NCBI GenBank assembly: GCA_016702605.1 | Contig: JADJDQ010000001.1 | Span: forward strand, 124,001 to 188,000 | Direction: 5' to 3' | DNA: 64,000 nt | Source of the DNA: Candidatus Intricatilinea gracilis | GTDB taxonomy: Bacteria; Pseudomonadota; Gammaproteobacteria; Burkholderiales; Burkholderiaceae_C | Shown: positions 8,610 to 17,633 of the stretch, one piece after another | How the letters are laid out: each line of letters opens with the position of its first letter | How positions within the stretch are numbered: position 1 is the stretch's first letter | The notes under the pieces: model-generated | What the model saw: only the letters and a program-made list of their open reading frames with translations | What the model was told of the DNA's origin: nothing | Database searches by the model: none | Program-made: the position numbers and the translations under genes

Positions 8610-9494
8610 TCAGAAGGCCCTCTCGTTCAGCACCTTCAGCAGGTACCGGCCGTAACCGTTCTTGAGCATGGGTGTGGCCAGGCGTTCGAGTTGTGCGGCA
8701 TCGATCCAACCGTTGCGGTAGGCGATTTCTTCCAGGCACGCCACCTTCAGGCCCTGGCGCTTTTCGAGTGTGGCGATGAACTGGCTGGCTTCGAGCAGGC
8801 TGTCATGGGTGCCGGTGTCGAGCCAGGCATAACCGCGACCCATGATCTCGACGCTGAGTTGCCCCTGGCGCAGGTAGGTGGCGTTGACGTCGGTGATCTC
8901 GAGTTCACCCCGTGCGCTGGGCTTGGTGGCAGCGGCGATGTCGCAGACCTGGTCGTCGTAGAAGTACAGGCCCGTGACGGCGTAGTTGCTCTTGGGCGCC
9001 TTGGGTTTTTCTTCGATGCTCAGGGCCTGGCGCTGGGCGTCGAACTCGACCACGCCGTAACGCTCGGGGTCGGTGACGTGATAGGCGAACACGCTGGCAC
9101 CACTGCGCCGCTCGCGCGCATGTGCCAGCAGGCCGGCCAGGTCATGACCGTAGAAGATGTTGTCACCCAGCACGAGTGCGCTGGGCGCACCGCCGACGAA
9201 CTCCTTGCCCAGGATGAAGGCTTGTGCCAGCCCGTCCGGGCTGGGCTGCACGCAGTAGCTGAGGTTGATGCCCCAGCGGCTGCCATCACCCAGCAGCGCC
9301 TCGAAACGCGGCAGGTCGGTGGGTGTGGAGATCAGCAGGATGTCGCGCATGCCGGCCAGCATCAGTGTGCTGAGCGGGTAATACACCATGGGTTTGTCGT
9401 ACACCGGCAGCAACTGCTTGCTCATGGCCAATGTGGCGGGGTGCAGGCGGGTGCCAGAGCCCCCGGCGAGGATGATGCCTTTGCGTGTTTTCAT
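8610..9494 (-). CDS. rfbA: Glucose-1-phosphate thymidylyltransferase
   Basis: Joins glucose-1-phosphate and dTTP to form dTDP-glucose, the first step of dTDP-rhamnose synthesis. Starting at the ATG at 9494 the protein is 294 residues and opens with the nucleotidyltransferase signature KGIILAGGSGTRLHP. The open frame continues upstream to 9605 but that extension overlaps rfbD and has shadow-like composition, so it was trimmed. Further family segments are PMVYYPLSTLMLAG, VLGDNIFYGHDL and YAWLDTGTHDSLLEAS. A 107-bp spacer separates it from rfbD. Also called rmlA. Confidence 0.94.
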   Translation of the reverse strand: MKTRKGIILAGGSGTRLHPATLAMSKQLLPVYDKPMVYYPLSTLMLAGMRDILLISTPTDLPRFEALLGDGSRWGINLSYCVQPSPDGLAQAFILGKEFVGGAPSALVLGDNIFYGHDLAGLLAHARERRSGASVFAYHVTDPERYGVVEFDAQRQALSIEEKPKAPKSNYAVTGLYFYDDQVCDIAAATKPSARGELEITDVNATYLRQGQLSVEIMGRGYAWLDTGTHDSLLEASQFIATLEKRQGLKVACLEEIAYRNGWIDAAQLERLATPMLKNGYGRYLLKVLNERAF

Positions 9495-9601
9495 TCGGAG
9501 GGGGAGTGTCAGGTGGGTTGATGACAGCCGTTGTGATCTGGCTCTGCCCGGAGCGGTCCGGGCGCAACTTCGTCTGCGCAGTATTTGGCGCGTTGGCCGA
9601 T

Positions 9602-10522
9602 TCAAGCCTGGGGAGAGCCCAGCACCTCGTCGAGCATGCGTTCGACGCCGGTCTGCCAGGGCGGCAGGTGCAGACCGAAATCAGCCTGCAGCTTGCTGCA
9701 GTCCAGCCGCGAATTGAGCGGCCGGCGCGCCGGTGTCGGGTAGGCCGCACTGAGCAGCGGCCGGATAGCCTCGGGTGCCACCTTGATGGCCTGGCCACGG
9801 GCTCGCGCCCAAGCGATGACATGGCGAGCGTAGGCATACCAGCTCGTTGCCCCAGCAGCCGCCAGGTGATAGGTGCCACCCAACTCGGGCCGAGCCTGCA
9901 GCGAGCGCAGGCAGTGGGCACTGACATCGGCGATGAGGTCGGCGCCGGTGGGCGCACCGATCTGGTCGTCGACCACATTGAGCGAATCACGTTCGGCCGC
10001 CAGACGCAGCATGGTGCGGGCGAAATTGCCGCCACGTGCTGCGTAGACCCAGCTGGTGCGCAGGATGAGGTGGCGGCAGCCACTGGCACGAATGGCGAGT
10101 TCACCGTCGAGCTTGGTGGCGCCGTACACACTCAGCGGGCCGGTGGCGGCGTCTTCGGCGCGCGGCGCATCGCCCGAACCATCGAAGACGTAGTCGGTGC
10201 TGTAGTGGATCAAGGTGGCACCCAGGCTGGCAGCCACTTCGGCCATCACGCCGGGCGCCTGCGCGTTGATGCACCGCGCGGTGTCCACATCGGACTCGGC
10301 CTTGTCGACGGCGGTGTAGGCGGCGGCATTGAAGATCACGTCGGGGCGCAGCGCCAGCAGGCCGCCTCGCAGGTCATCGATGCGATTCAGGTCGCCACAT
10401 ACCGGCTGGCCCGCCACTTCGCGGCTCGACCGATCGAGCGCAATCACTTCACCCAGTGGCGCCAGGGCACGTTGCAGCTCCCAGCCGAGTTGGCCGTTCT
10501 TGCCGAGCAGGACGATCTTCAT
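9602..10522 (-). CDS. rfbD: dTDP-4-dehydrorhamnose reductase
   Basis: Final step of dTDP-L-rhamnose synthesis, reducing dTDP-6-deoxy-L-lyxo-4-hexulose with NAD(P)H. The ATG at 10522 gives 306 residues beginning MKIVLLGKNGQLG; the upstream extension to 10636 overlaps rfbB and is not credible. The protein shows NAAAYTAVDKAE, the catalytic Ser/Thr region STDYVFDGSG and the Y-x3-K pair in SVYGATKLDGE. ILRTSWVYAARGGNF is the typical reductase core. The start codon lies 14 bp downstream of the rfbB stop. Also called rmlD. Confidence 0.94.
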   Translation of the reverse strand: MKIVLLGKNGQLGWELQRALAPLGEVIALDRSSREVAGQPVCGDLNRIDDLRGGLLALRPDVIFNAAAYTAVDKAESDVDTARCINAQAPGVMAEVAASLGATLIHYSTDYVFDGSGDAPRAEDAATGPLSVYGATKLDGELAIRASGCRHLILRTSWVYAARGGNFARTMLRLAAERDSLNVVDDQIGAPTGADLIADVSAHCLRSLQARPELGGTYHLAAAGATSWYAYARHVIAWARARGQAIKVAPEAIRPLLSAAYPTPARRPLNSRLDCSKLQADFGLHLPPWQTGVERMLDEVLGSPQA

Positions 10523-10536
10523 GGTGTTCGCCTCGC

Positions 10537-11610
10537 TCAAGCGACTGCGCCGCGCTGCTGGTAGTTGGTGCTGATCCAGTCGCGGTAGGCGCCGCTGCGC
10601 ACGCTGGTGATCCACGCGGGGTTGGACAGGTACCACTGCACCGTCTTGGCCACACCGGACTCGAAGGTTTCGGCCGGCGACCAGCCGATCTCGGCTTCGA
10701 TCTTGGTCGGGTCGATGGCATAGCGGCGGTCGTGGCCCGGGCGGTCGGTGACATAGGTGATCAGGTCTTCATAGCGCCCGGCACTGCGTGGGCGCAACTC
10801 GTCGAGCTTGCGGCAGATGGTGGTCACCACATCGATGTTGCGCACCTCGTTCTTGCCGCCCACGTTGTAGACCTCGCCGCAGCGGCCCTTGGCCAGCACC
10901 TGGCAGATGGCTTCGCAGTGGTCGCGCACATAGAGCCAATCGCGGATGTTCAGGCCGTCACCGTACACCGGCAATGGCTTGCCATCGAGCGCATTCAGGA
11001 TGATGAGCGGGATGAGTTTCTCGGGGAAGTGATAGGGCCCGTAGTTGTTCGAGCAGTTCGTCGTGAGAGTGGGCAGACCGTAGGTGTGGTGATAGGCCCG
11101 CACCAGGTGGTCGCTGCCGGCCTTGCTGGCCGAATAGGGGCTGTTGGGCGCGTAGGCCGTGGTTTCGCTGAAGGCCGGGTCGCTGTCGCTCAGCGAGCCG
11201 TAGACCTCATCGGTCGACACGTGCAGGAACCGGAAGGCAGCCTTCTCAGCGGCGGCAAGCGCCGTCCAGTAGGTGCGCACTTCTTCGAGCAGGCTGAAGG
11301 TGCCGACCATATTGGTCTGGATGAATTCACCCGGGCCGTGGATGCTGCGATCCACATGGCTCTCGGCCGCAAAGTGCAGCAGGGCGCGCGGCTTGTGGGT
11401 GGCCAGAAGCTTGCGGACAAGCTCGCGGTCACAGATGTCGCCTTGCACCAGCTCACAACGCCCGGACTGCAGGTGCTCGGCAATGGTGAGCGGGTTGCCG
11501 GCATAGGTGAGCTTGTCGAGCACTACCACCGGCTCGGCGCCGCTGCGCGAGAACCAGTGATGGACGAAGTTGCCGCCGATGAAGCCCGCGGCTCCGGTGA
11601 TGAGGATCAT
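10537..11610 (-). CDS. rfbB: dTDP-glucose 4,6-dehydratase
   Basis: Second enzyme of dTDP-rhamnose synthesis, converting dTDP-glucose to the 4-keto-6-deoxy sugar using tightly bound NAD+. The 357-residue protein starts MILITGAAGFIGGNFVHHW. It holds the catalytic STDEVYGSL segment (Thr-Asp-Glu triad), the Y-x3-K motif in SPYSASKAGSDHLV and the NCSNNYGPYHFPEKLIP stretch specific to RmlB rather than other SDR epimerases. Length is normal. It follows manC by 20 bp on the same strand. Also called rmlB. Confidence 0.96.
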   Translation of the reverse strand: MILITGAAGFIGGNFVHHWFSRSGAEPVVVLDKLTYAGNPLTIAEHLQSGRCELVQGDICDRELVRKLLATHKPRALLHFAAESHVDRSIHGPGEFIQTNMVGTFSLLEEVRTYWTALAAAEKAAFRFLHVSTDEVYGSLSDSDPAFSETTAYAPNSPYSASKAGSDHLVRAYHHTYGLPTLTTNCSNNYGPYHFPEKLIPLIILNALDGKPLPVYGDGLNIRDWLYVRDHCEAICQVLAKGRCGEVYNVGGKNEVRNIDVVTTICRKLDELRPRSAGRYEDLITYVTDRPGHDRRYAIDPTKIEAEIGWSPAETFESGVAKTVQWYLSNPAWITSVRSGAYRDWISTNYQQRGAVA

Positions 11611-11630
11611 GTGGATTTCCCTTCGGTCGC

Positions 11631-13076
11631 TTACTTGCGGCCGTAGCTGTCTTCGAACCGGACGATGTCGTCCTCGCCCAGATACGAGCCCGATTGCACC
11701 TCGATGATCTCGAGCGGCATCTTGCCCGGGTTGGCCAGACGGTGGATCTGACCGAGCGGAATATAGGTCGACTGGTTCTCGCTGAGCACCAGCACCTTGT
11801 CACCATTGGTCACCTCGGCGGTGCCCGAGACGACGATCCAGTGTTCGGCCCGGTGGTAGTGCATCTGCAGACTCAAGGTGGCGCCCGGATTGACCAGGAT
11901 GCGCTTGACCTGGAAACGTTCGCCCTGGTCGATGCTGTCGTACCAGCCCCAGGGTCGGTACACCTTGCGGTGCACGGTGTGCTCACCGCGCTTGCTGGCG
12001 CCGAGCTGGGCGACGATCTGCTTGACGTCCTGGCTGCGCGAGCGGTCGGCCACCATGATGGCATCAGGCGTCTCGACCACCACCACGTCGTCCAGGCCGA
12101 CCAGGCTCACCAGCCGGCTGGTGGCATGCACGAGGTTGTTGCGGCTGTCGGTCAACAGCACGTCGCCAGTGGTGGCATTGCCGGCGGTGTCCTTGTCGGC
12201 CACCTGCCAGACGGCGTCCCAGGCGCCGAGGTCGTTCCAGCCCGCATCCAGCGGCACCATCCGGATGTCGAACTCGCTGCCGGGGCAACGCTCCATCACG
12301 GCGTAGTCGACCGACTCGGCCGGCACGGCGGCGAACTCGGCCTTGCCGGGCCGAACGAACTTGCCGTCGACCGCCCGAGCCTGCCAGGCGGCACGGGTGG
12401 CTGCGGCGATGTCGGGCCGGAACGTGTCGAGTGCGGCCATCCAGACGCTGGCCTTGAGCACGAACAGGCCGCTGTTCCAGCTGTACCCACCTTCGGCCAG
12501 GTAGCGCTGGGCGGTCTCCAGATCAGGCTTTTCGACGAACTGTGCCACTCGGGCGACCGTCTCGGCAGGTGTGCAGCGGACATAGCCGTAGCCGGTTTCT
12601 GGCCGGTCCGGCGTGATGCCCAGGATGACGATGGCACCACCCGCAGCGACCTGCACGGCCCCGCGCAGCGCGTTGGTAAAGGCCGCAGGGTCGGTCACGG
12701 TCTGGTCCGCCGGTGACACCACCAGCACCGGGTCGCCACCGCCGTCGAGCGCCTGAAGCGCCGCGAGTGTGAGCGCCGGTGCGGTGTTGCGTCCCATCGG
12801 CTCGAGCAACACACCGGCCGGCTCGATCTGCGTCTCGCGCAGTTGGTCGAGCACCAGGAAACGATGCTCCTCGTTGCCCACGATGATGGGTTCGGCGACT
12901 TTCACGCCCTCGCAGTCGAGACCAGCCAGGCGCTTCACTGCCTGCTGGAAGAGGCTCTGGTTGCCCGACAATACGAGAAATTGCTTGGGGTAACCCGCAC
13001 GGGACAACGGCCACAAGCGGGTGCCGCTGCCGCCGGCCATGATGACGGGAGAAACATTGAGTCGGGTGGTAGGCAA
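11631..13076 (-). CDS. manC: Mannose-1-phosphate guanylyltransferase / mannose-6-phosphate isomerase
   Basis: Bifunctional enzyme making GDP-mannose and interconverting mannose-6-P with fructose-6-P. The N-terminal nucleotidyltransferase has VIMAGGSGTRLWPLSR and YPKQFL; the C-terminal cupin isomerase domain has RPWGWYDSID, FQVKRILVNPGATLSLQMHY and HRAEHWIVVSGTAEV. I place the start at the TTG at 13076: an AGAGGA Shine-Dalgarno sits 5 bp upstream and the N-terminus then matches the usual family position (481 residues). The in-frame ATG at 13226 would add 50 residues of non-family sequence. It is the promoter-proximal gene of the nucleotide-sugar operon. Whether the mannose goes into the polymer directly or is converted onward (for example to a deoxy sugar) is not shown. 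Confidence 0.93.
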   Translation of the reverse strand: MPTTRLNVSPVIMAGGSGTRLWPLSRAGYPKQFLVLSGNQSLFQQAVKRLAGLDCEGVKVAEPIIVGNEEHRFLVLDQLRETQIEPAGVLLEPMGRNTAPALTLAALQALDGGGDPVLVVSPADQTVTDPAAFTNALRGAVQVAAGGAIVILGITPDRPETGYGYVRCTPAETVARVAQFVEKPDLETAQRYLAEGGYSWNSGLFVLKASVWMAALDTFRPDIAAATRAAWQARAVDGKFVRPGKAEFAAVPAESVDYAVMERCPGSEFDIRMVPLDAGWNDLGAWDAVWQVADKDTAGNATTGDVLLTDSRNNLVHATSRLVSLVGLDDVVVVETPDAIMVADRSRSQDVKQIVAQLGASKRGEHTVHRKVYRPWGWYDSIDQGERFQVKRILVNPGATLSLQMHYHRAEHWIVVSGTAEVTNGDKVLVLSENQSTYIPLGQIHRLANPGKMPLEIIEVQSGSYLGEDDIVRFEDSYGRK

Positions 13077-13235
13077 GCTGGTCCTCTGATCAGGCCCTGA
13101 CGGGCGACATGCACGATCGGTCAGCGCCGATCGATGGAAAATGGCAGGGGAAAACGCTGATTTTGCGGTCTCGAACAAGGCCCGCATCCCCGCACCCTCG
13201 GTGTCCGCCGGCCGCAGGCTACCCAAACACGCGAA

Positions 13236-13263
13236 ATTATTCGCTCCTTAAGAAATTTCTCAT
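13236..13263 (-). promoter_or_regulatory. Candidate sigma-70 promoter for the manC-rfb operon
   Basis: In an AT-rich patch of an otherwise GC-rich divergent intergenic region, the minus strand has AATAAT (13241-13236, five of six matches to TATAAT) 16 nt downstream of ATGAGA (13263-13258, four of six matches to TTGACA). This would start transcription near 13229 and leave a leader of about 150 nt before the manC TTG. The rest of 13077-13458 shows no gene; it must also hold the promoter for the plus-strand gene at 13459. No JUMPstart/ops element was found. Inference from hexamer matches only. Confidence 0.35.
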
Positions 13264-13458
13264 TCCCGGCAGAGTACGACTACGGGGACCGACCCACACA
13301 ATCTGCCCCGCCGACCTCCGACCGCTCACCCCCGACACCTGACACCGCCGAACCTGTCTGATCGGACGGAGGATCCCGGCGCGCTTCGTGCGTGCCGACC
13401 CGCCACAGTTGTCAGCCCGCCTAGCGACGCGTCAGAAAACCCTTCTAGATTCCTCGAC

Positions 13459-14583
13459 ATGATCATCTTGCTGGTTTCGTTCTTCGTCGCTGCCTTGGCG
13501 ACGCTGATTGCGGTGCGCGGTTCGGCACAACACCTTTCAATTCTTGGCGACACCGAGCGGTCACAACCGCAAAAGTTTCACTCGCGGGTCGTGCCACGTA
13601 TCGGTGGCTTCGGCATAGCGCTGGGTGTCATCGCCGGTCTGGCGCTGGCCATGCCGCACATTTCCAGTGGCCGAATGACCCAATTGCTGGTGCTGGCGGG
13701 AGCCAGCCTGCTTGTTCTTGGCGTCGGGCTGCTCGAGGACGTCACCAAACGTATCACGCCGCGCCAGCGCATGCTCGTCACCTTGCTGGCTGCAGCACTG
13801 ACGCTGTGGCTGGCCGAGATCGGCATCGAACGCACCGATCTGGCCGGCATCGATCCGGCGCTGCAGATCGTCGGTGTGTCGTTTCTGCTCACCTTGTTTG
13901 CCGTGTCGGGTGTGGTGAACTCGATCAACATCATCGACGGATTCAACGGGCTGGCGTCGATGTGTGTCGCCATCATGCTGGCCGCGCTGGCCTATGTGGC
14001 GCATGAGGTGGGTGACACGCTGGTGTTCAGTTGCGCACTCGCCACCTTGGGTGCAGTACTCGGTTTCTTCGTCTGGAACTATCCACTCGGCTTGATCTTT
14101 CTGGGCGACGGTGGCGCCTACTTCCTGGGCTTCTGGGTGGCGGAACTCGGCATCCTGCTGGTGCAGCGCAATCTGACGGTCTCGCCGATCTTTCCGCTGC
14201 TGCTGTGCGCCTACCCGATCTTCGAGACCGTGTTCACCATGTACCGGCGCAAGATCGTGCGAGGTCGCCCCATGGGACTGCCCGACGCCACCCATCTGCA
14301 CAGCCTGATCTACCGCCGCATCATGCGCTGGGCCATCGGACGCCAGGATGCTGCGGCCCTGCTCAAGCGCAATTCGATGACCTCACCGTACTTGTGGGTG
14401 ATGTGTTCACTCACCGCCATCCCGGCCGTGCTGTGGTGGGACAACAGCACCGTGCTGCAGTTATGCCTGGGCGGTTTCTGCGTCTTTTATGTGCTGGTAT
14501 ATCGGGCCATCGTGCGCTTCCGGACCCCCAAATTGCTGCTACGCAACGAGCTCCCCTGGTCTCTGAGCAAGAGCGCGGGATAA
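13459..14583 (+). CDS. Polyprenyl-phosphate sugar-1-phosphate transferase, WecA/MraY-like (copy 2)
   Basis: Second PNPT-family membrane enzyme of the locus, 374 residues with about ten hydrophobic segments. Motifs parallel copy 1: VVPRIGGFGIALG, LLEDVTKRITPRQR, SINIIDGFNGLAS, FLGDGGAYFLGFW and the loop DATHLHSLIYRR. These indicate transfer of a sugar-1-phosphate from a UDP donor to undecaprenyl phosphate. It is transcribed divergently from the manC operon. No clear Shine-Dalgarno precedes the ATG (TTCCTCGAC). The helicase gene starts 7 bp after its stop. The two copies may initiate different polymers or be redundant. Confidence 0.85.
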   Translation: MIILLVSFFVAALATLIAVRGSAQHLSILGDTERSQPQKFHSRVVPRIGGFGIALGVIAGLALAMPHISSGRMTQLLVLAGASLLVLGVGLLEDVTKRITPRQRMLVTLLAAALTLWLAEIGIERTDLAGIDPALQIVGVSFLLTLFAVSGVVNSINIIDGFNGLASMCVAIMLAALAYVAHEVGDTLVFSCALATLGAVLGFFVWNYPLGLIFLGDGGAYFLGFWVAELGILLVQRNLTVSPIFPLLLCAYPIFETVFTMYRRKIVRGRPMGLPDATHLHSLIYRRIMRWAIGRQDAAALLKRNSMTSPYLWVMCSLTAIPAVLWWDNSTVLQLCLGGFCVFYVLVYRAIVRFRTPKLLLRNELPWSLSKSAG

Positions 14584-14590
14584 TCCCGGG

Positions 14591-16042
14591 GTGAATCAAG
14601 ACACCCTCGACACCGCCGCACCCGCGGCACCCGCCCGTTTCGACACCCTGCCGCTGGACGCCAAGCTCCTGCGGGCGATCACCGACGCGGGCTACGCGAC
14701 GATGACGCCGATCCAGGCCAAGGCCATTCCGATCGTGCTCGACGGGCGCGACGTGATGGGCGCTGCCCAGACCGGCACCGGCAAAACGGCCGCGTTTTCG
14801 GTGCCCCTGCTGCAGAAGATGCTGCGCCACGAAAACGCCAGCGCCTCACCGGCCCGACACCCGGTGCGTGCCCTGGTGCTGGCTCCCACGCGCGAACTGG
14901 CCGACCAGGTCGCCAACAACGTCAAGACCTACGCCAAACACACCCAGCTGCGTGTGGCTTGTGTATTTGGCGGCATCGACATGGCGCCACAGACGGCCGA
15001 ACTCAAACGCGGCGTCGAGGTGCTGATCGCCACGCCGGGCCGGCTGCTCGACCACATCCAGATCAAGAACTGCAATCTCGGCCAGGTCGAATACGTCGTG
15101 CTCGACGAAGCCGATCGCATGCTCGACATCGGTTTCCTGCCCGACCTGCAGCGCATCCTGAGCTACCTGCCCAAGGCGCGCCAGACGCTGCTGTTCTCGG
15201 CCACCTTCTCGCCCGAGATCAAGAAGCTGGCGCAGAGTTACCTGCAGGACCCGCTGCTCGTCGAGGTGGCGCGCCCCAACGCCACGGCCACCAACGTCGA
15301 ACAACGTTTCTACAGCGTCGGTGACGACGACAAACGCCAGGCCGTGCGGCAGATCCTGCGCGAGCGTTCGATCACCCAGGCGCTCATCTTCGTCAACTCC
15401 AAGCTCGGCGCAGCGCGTCTGGCTCGCTCGTTCGAGCGTGACGGCCTGAAGACCGCGGCCCTGCACGGCGACAAGTCGCAGGACGAACGCCTCAAGGCGC
15501 TGGAGGCTTTCAAGCGTGGTGAAGTCGACCTGCTGGTGGCTACCGACGTGGCCGCCCGCGGGCTGGACATCGCCGATCTTCCGGCGGTCTTCAATTTCGA
15601 CATTCCGTTCAACGCCGAAGACTATGTGCACCGCATCGGCCGCACAGGTCGCGCCGGTGCATCGGGCCTGGCCGTGTCACTGGCCACCCGCGAAGACGCG
15701 CGCCTGGTGGCGGACATCGAAAAACTCATCAAGACCAAGATCGACATCGAGCCCCTCGAGATCGAGGACGACCGCCCGCGCCGTGCCCCGCGCCGCGAGT
15801 TTCACGACGACGACGCGCCGCCTCGTGCCATGGGCTCATCTCACAGCGCGCCGTCGGCTCCGTCTCGCCCGCAGCGCAGCCATGTCCATGGTGATCCGTT
15901 CTTCGATCGCCCGTACGAACCCGACCCCAATGCCAGCCCCAGTTGGGAAGGCAGCGTGCCTGCAAGTGCAGCGCCGGCGCCAAGCGCCGTCACACGCGCC
16001 AGCAAATCCAAGCGGCGCGTCGCGTCATTGCTCGGCGGCTGA
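14591..16042 (+). CDS. rhlE: DEAD-box ATP-dependent RNA helicase, RhlE-like
   Basis: ATP-dependent RNA helicase acting in ribosome assembly or mRNA turnover. It starts with GTG at 14591 and is 483 residues. The ordered motifs are the Q motif (GYATMTPIQAKAIP), Walker A AQTGTGKT, PTRELA, DEAD in VLDEADRMLD, SAT in FSATFSPE, and HRIGRTGRAG. The C-terminal ~100 residues are a low-complexity Arg/Pro/Ser-rich tail ending in SKSKRRVASLLGG, as in RhlE proteins of this group. The subfamily assignment rests on the core and the basic tail; other DEAD-box paralogues are possible. Confidence 0.88.
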   Translation: MNQDTLDTAAPAAPARFDTLPLDAKLLRAITDAGYATMTPIQAKAIPIVLDGRDVMGAAQTGTGKTAAFSVPLLQKMLRHENASASPARHPVRALVLAPTRELADQVANNVKTYAKHTQLRVACVFGGIDMAPQTAELKRGVEVLIATPGRLLDHIQIKNCNLGQVEYVVLDEADRMLDIGFLPDLQRILSYLPKARQTLLFSATFSPEIKKLAQSYLQDPLLVEVARPNATATNVEQRFYSVGDDDKRQAVRQILRERSITQALIFVNSKLGAARLARSFERDGLKTAALHGDKSQDERLKALEAFKRGEVDLLVATDVAARGLDIADLPAVFNFDIPFNAEDYVHRIGRTGRAGASGLAVSLATREDARLVADIEKLIKTKIDIEPLEIEDDRPRRAPRREFHDDDAPPRAMGSSHSAPSAPSRPQRSHVHGDPFFDRPYEPDPNASPSWEGSVPASAAPAPSAVTRASKSKRRVASLLGG

Positions 16043-16153
16043 GTGTCTTGCCGACCAGATAGTCGGCGGCACCACACAGTGCTAGGTTGGGGCAACACGC
16101 TTCCGAGTCGACATGACGGCCGGCCGGCAGGTCTGACACCGCCGGTCGAGTGA

Positions 16154-16969
16154 TCACGCGAGCAGCGCAAACACTGCCGGCAGATCGTTCGGCATGACCA
16201 CCGACTGCTTGCGCCAGCCAGCAACCGTGGCCGTACGTGTCCAGCCCTGTGGTGTGGTGAGGCCACAACTCACGCTGAGCGAGGTCTGTGGCGCCAGGCT
16301 GGCAAGCAAGGTGTCGAGCATCGCGCTGTTGCGATAAGGCGTTTCGATGAAAAGCTGGGTCTGCCGGGCGCGCCGCGAGATGGCCTCCAGCTCCTGCAGA
16401 CGTTTGGCGCGCTCGCCGGCTTCCACCGGCAGGTAACCGACGAACGCAAAACTCTGTCCATTCAGACCACTCGCTGCCAGTGCCAGCAGCAGCGCACTGG
16501 GGCCGGCCAACGGCACCACCTCGATGCCCGCCAGGTGGGCTGCGCGCACCAGTTCCGCCCCTGGATCAGCCACCGCCGGCAGCCCGGCGTCGCTCAACAA
16601 TCCCACGTCGTGACCTTGCCGCGTCGGCTCGAGCAACTGCGCCCATTGCTGAGCGCTCACACCAGCGTCGGCGCCTGTGGTGCCGCGTGATGCGCCGCCC
16701 TTGCGAGGGCGTGGCAGTTCGGCGATCACAAGCTCCTGCAAGGGCCGCACAAGCGGCGTCACGGCGTTGACTCTTTTTAGGAATACACGCGCCACCTTGG
16801 GGGTTTCGGTCACCCAGTATTCGAGCGCCGCCGCGGTTTGCAGCACGGCCATCGGCAGCGCCAGGTGCAGCGCGGCACCGGACGACGTGACGTCGTCGGC
16901 CGAGCCCTGATCGAGTGCATTGGGAACCAGCAGCAGCCGGCCGACGCGGCTTGCAACGGGCGCGGTCAT
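16154..16969 (-). CDS. RsmI-like SAM-dependent methyltransferase (tetrapyrrole methylase fold)
   Basis: A 271-residue protein of the tetrapyrrole (corrin/porphyrin) methylase superfamily related to 16S rRNA 2'-O-methyltransferase RsmI. SAM-binding and core segments visible are DVGLLSDAGLPAVADPGAELVRAA, GIEVVPLAGPSALLLALAASGLNG and FVGYLPVEAGERAKRL, followed by LFIETPYRNSAML. The N-terminus (LLLVPNALDQGS) differs from true RsmI, which starts with the LYVVATPIGNL pattern, so this is probably the paralogue common in betaproteobacteria rather than rsmI itself. Its ATG overlaps the stop of the Maf-type gene by 4 bp, so the two are co-translated. Target unknown. Confidence 0.8.
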   Translation of the reverse strand: MTAPVASRVGRLLLVPNALDQGSADDVTSSGAALHLALPMAVLQTAAALEYWVTETPKVARVFLKRVNAVTPLVRPLQELVIAELPRPRKGGASRGTTGADAGVSAQQWAQLLEPTRQGHDVGLLSDAGLPAVADPGAELVRAAHLAGIEVVPLAGPSALLLALAASGLNGQSFAFVGYLPVEAGERAKRLQELEAISRRARQTQLFIETPYRNSAMLDTLLASLAPQTSLSVSCGLTTPQGWTRTATVAGWRKQSVVMPNDLPAVFALLA

Positions 16970-17601
16970 CGCTGCACCGCTGCGAGCGGGTCGAGGCCGG
17001 CACCGCGCAGCATCTCGGCGGTGCGGATCAGCGGCAGTCCGACCAGTGCCGTCGGGTCGTCGGAGTCAATGGCCGCCAGCAGCGTGATGCCCAGCGTCTC
17101 GCACTTGGCACTGCCCGCGCAGTCGTAAGGCTGCTCGATGCGCAGGTAGGTCTCGATCTCGGCATCGGATAGTTCGCGAAACCGCACCACCACGTCTGCG
17201 CGGTCGAGGCGCTGGAATCCGTCGCTGGCGCGGCAGGCCGCCAGCGCGGTGCGAAACACCACCGAACGCCCGCGCATGGCGCGCAATTGCTGCACGGCGC
17301 GTTCATGTGTACCGGGCTTGCCGATCGGCTGGCCATCGAGATCGGCGACCTGATCCGAACCCAGCACCAGAGCCTGCGGATAACGCAGGGCAACCGCCAG
17401 CGCCTTGGCCAGGGCCAGACGTTCGGAAAGAGTTGCCGGTGATTCGTCCGGCAGCGGCGTCTCGTCCACTTGCGGCGACACCACGGCAAACGGCAAGCGC
17501 AGACGGGCCAGCAGTTCGCGCCGGTACGGCGACGTCGAAGCCAGGATGAGGGAGGCCGCACTGGCGGCGTCGGGTGGGGCTGAAGGCTGCATCCGCACCA
17601 T
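16966..17601 (-). CDS. Maf-type nucleoside triphosphate pyrophosphatase, YceF-like
   Basis: Cytoplasmic house-cleaning enzyme hydrolysing non-canonical or modified NTPs; the YceF subgroup acts on 7-methyl-GTP. The 211-residue product has the Maf signature LILASTSPYRRELLARL, the metal/substrate segment DETPLPDES, VLGSDQVADLDGQPIGKPG, and YDCAGSAKCETLG, which resembles the YceF rather than the dTTP-specific YhdE subgroup. ATG 17601 and an ATG three codons later are both possible starts. It is divergent from yceD with only 32 bp between start codons, the arrangement usual in Burkholderiales. Confidence 0.88.
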   Translation of the reverse strand: MVRMQPSAPPDAASAASLILASTSPYRRELLARLRLPFAVVSPQVDETPLPDESPATLSERLALAKALAVALRYPQALVLGSDQVADLDGQPIGKPGTHERAVQQLRAMRGRSVVFRTALAACRASDGFQRLDRADVVVRFRELSDAEIETYLRIEQPYDCAGSAKCETLGITLLAAIDSDDPTALVGLPLIRTAEMLRGAGLDPLAAVQR

Positions 17602-17633
17602 TGTTCCATCTGACAGCGACCTACACTCGTGCC

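Noticed and set aside
13077..13458. Search for a JUMPstart/ops element ahead of the polysaccharide genes
   Set aside because: No GGCGGTAG-like core was found in the intergenic region, so RfaH-type control is not supported.
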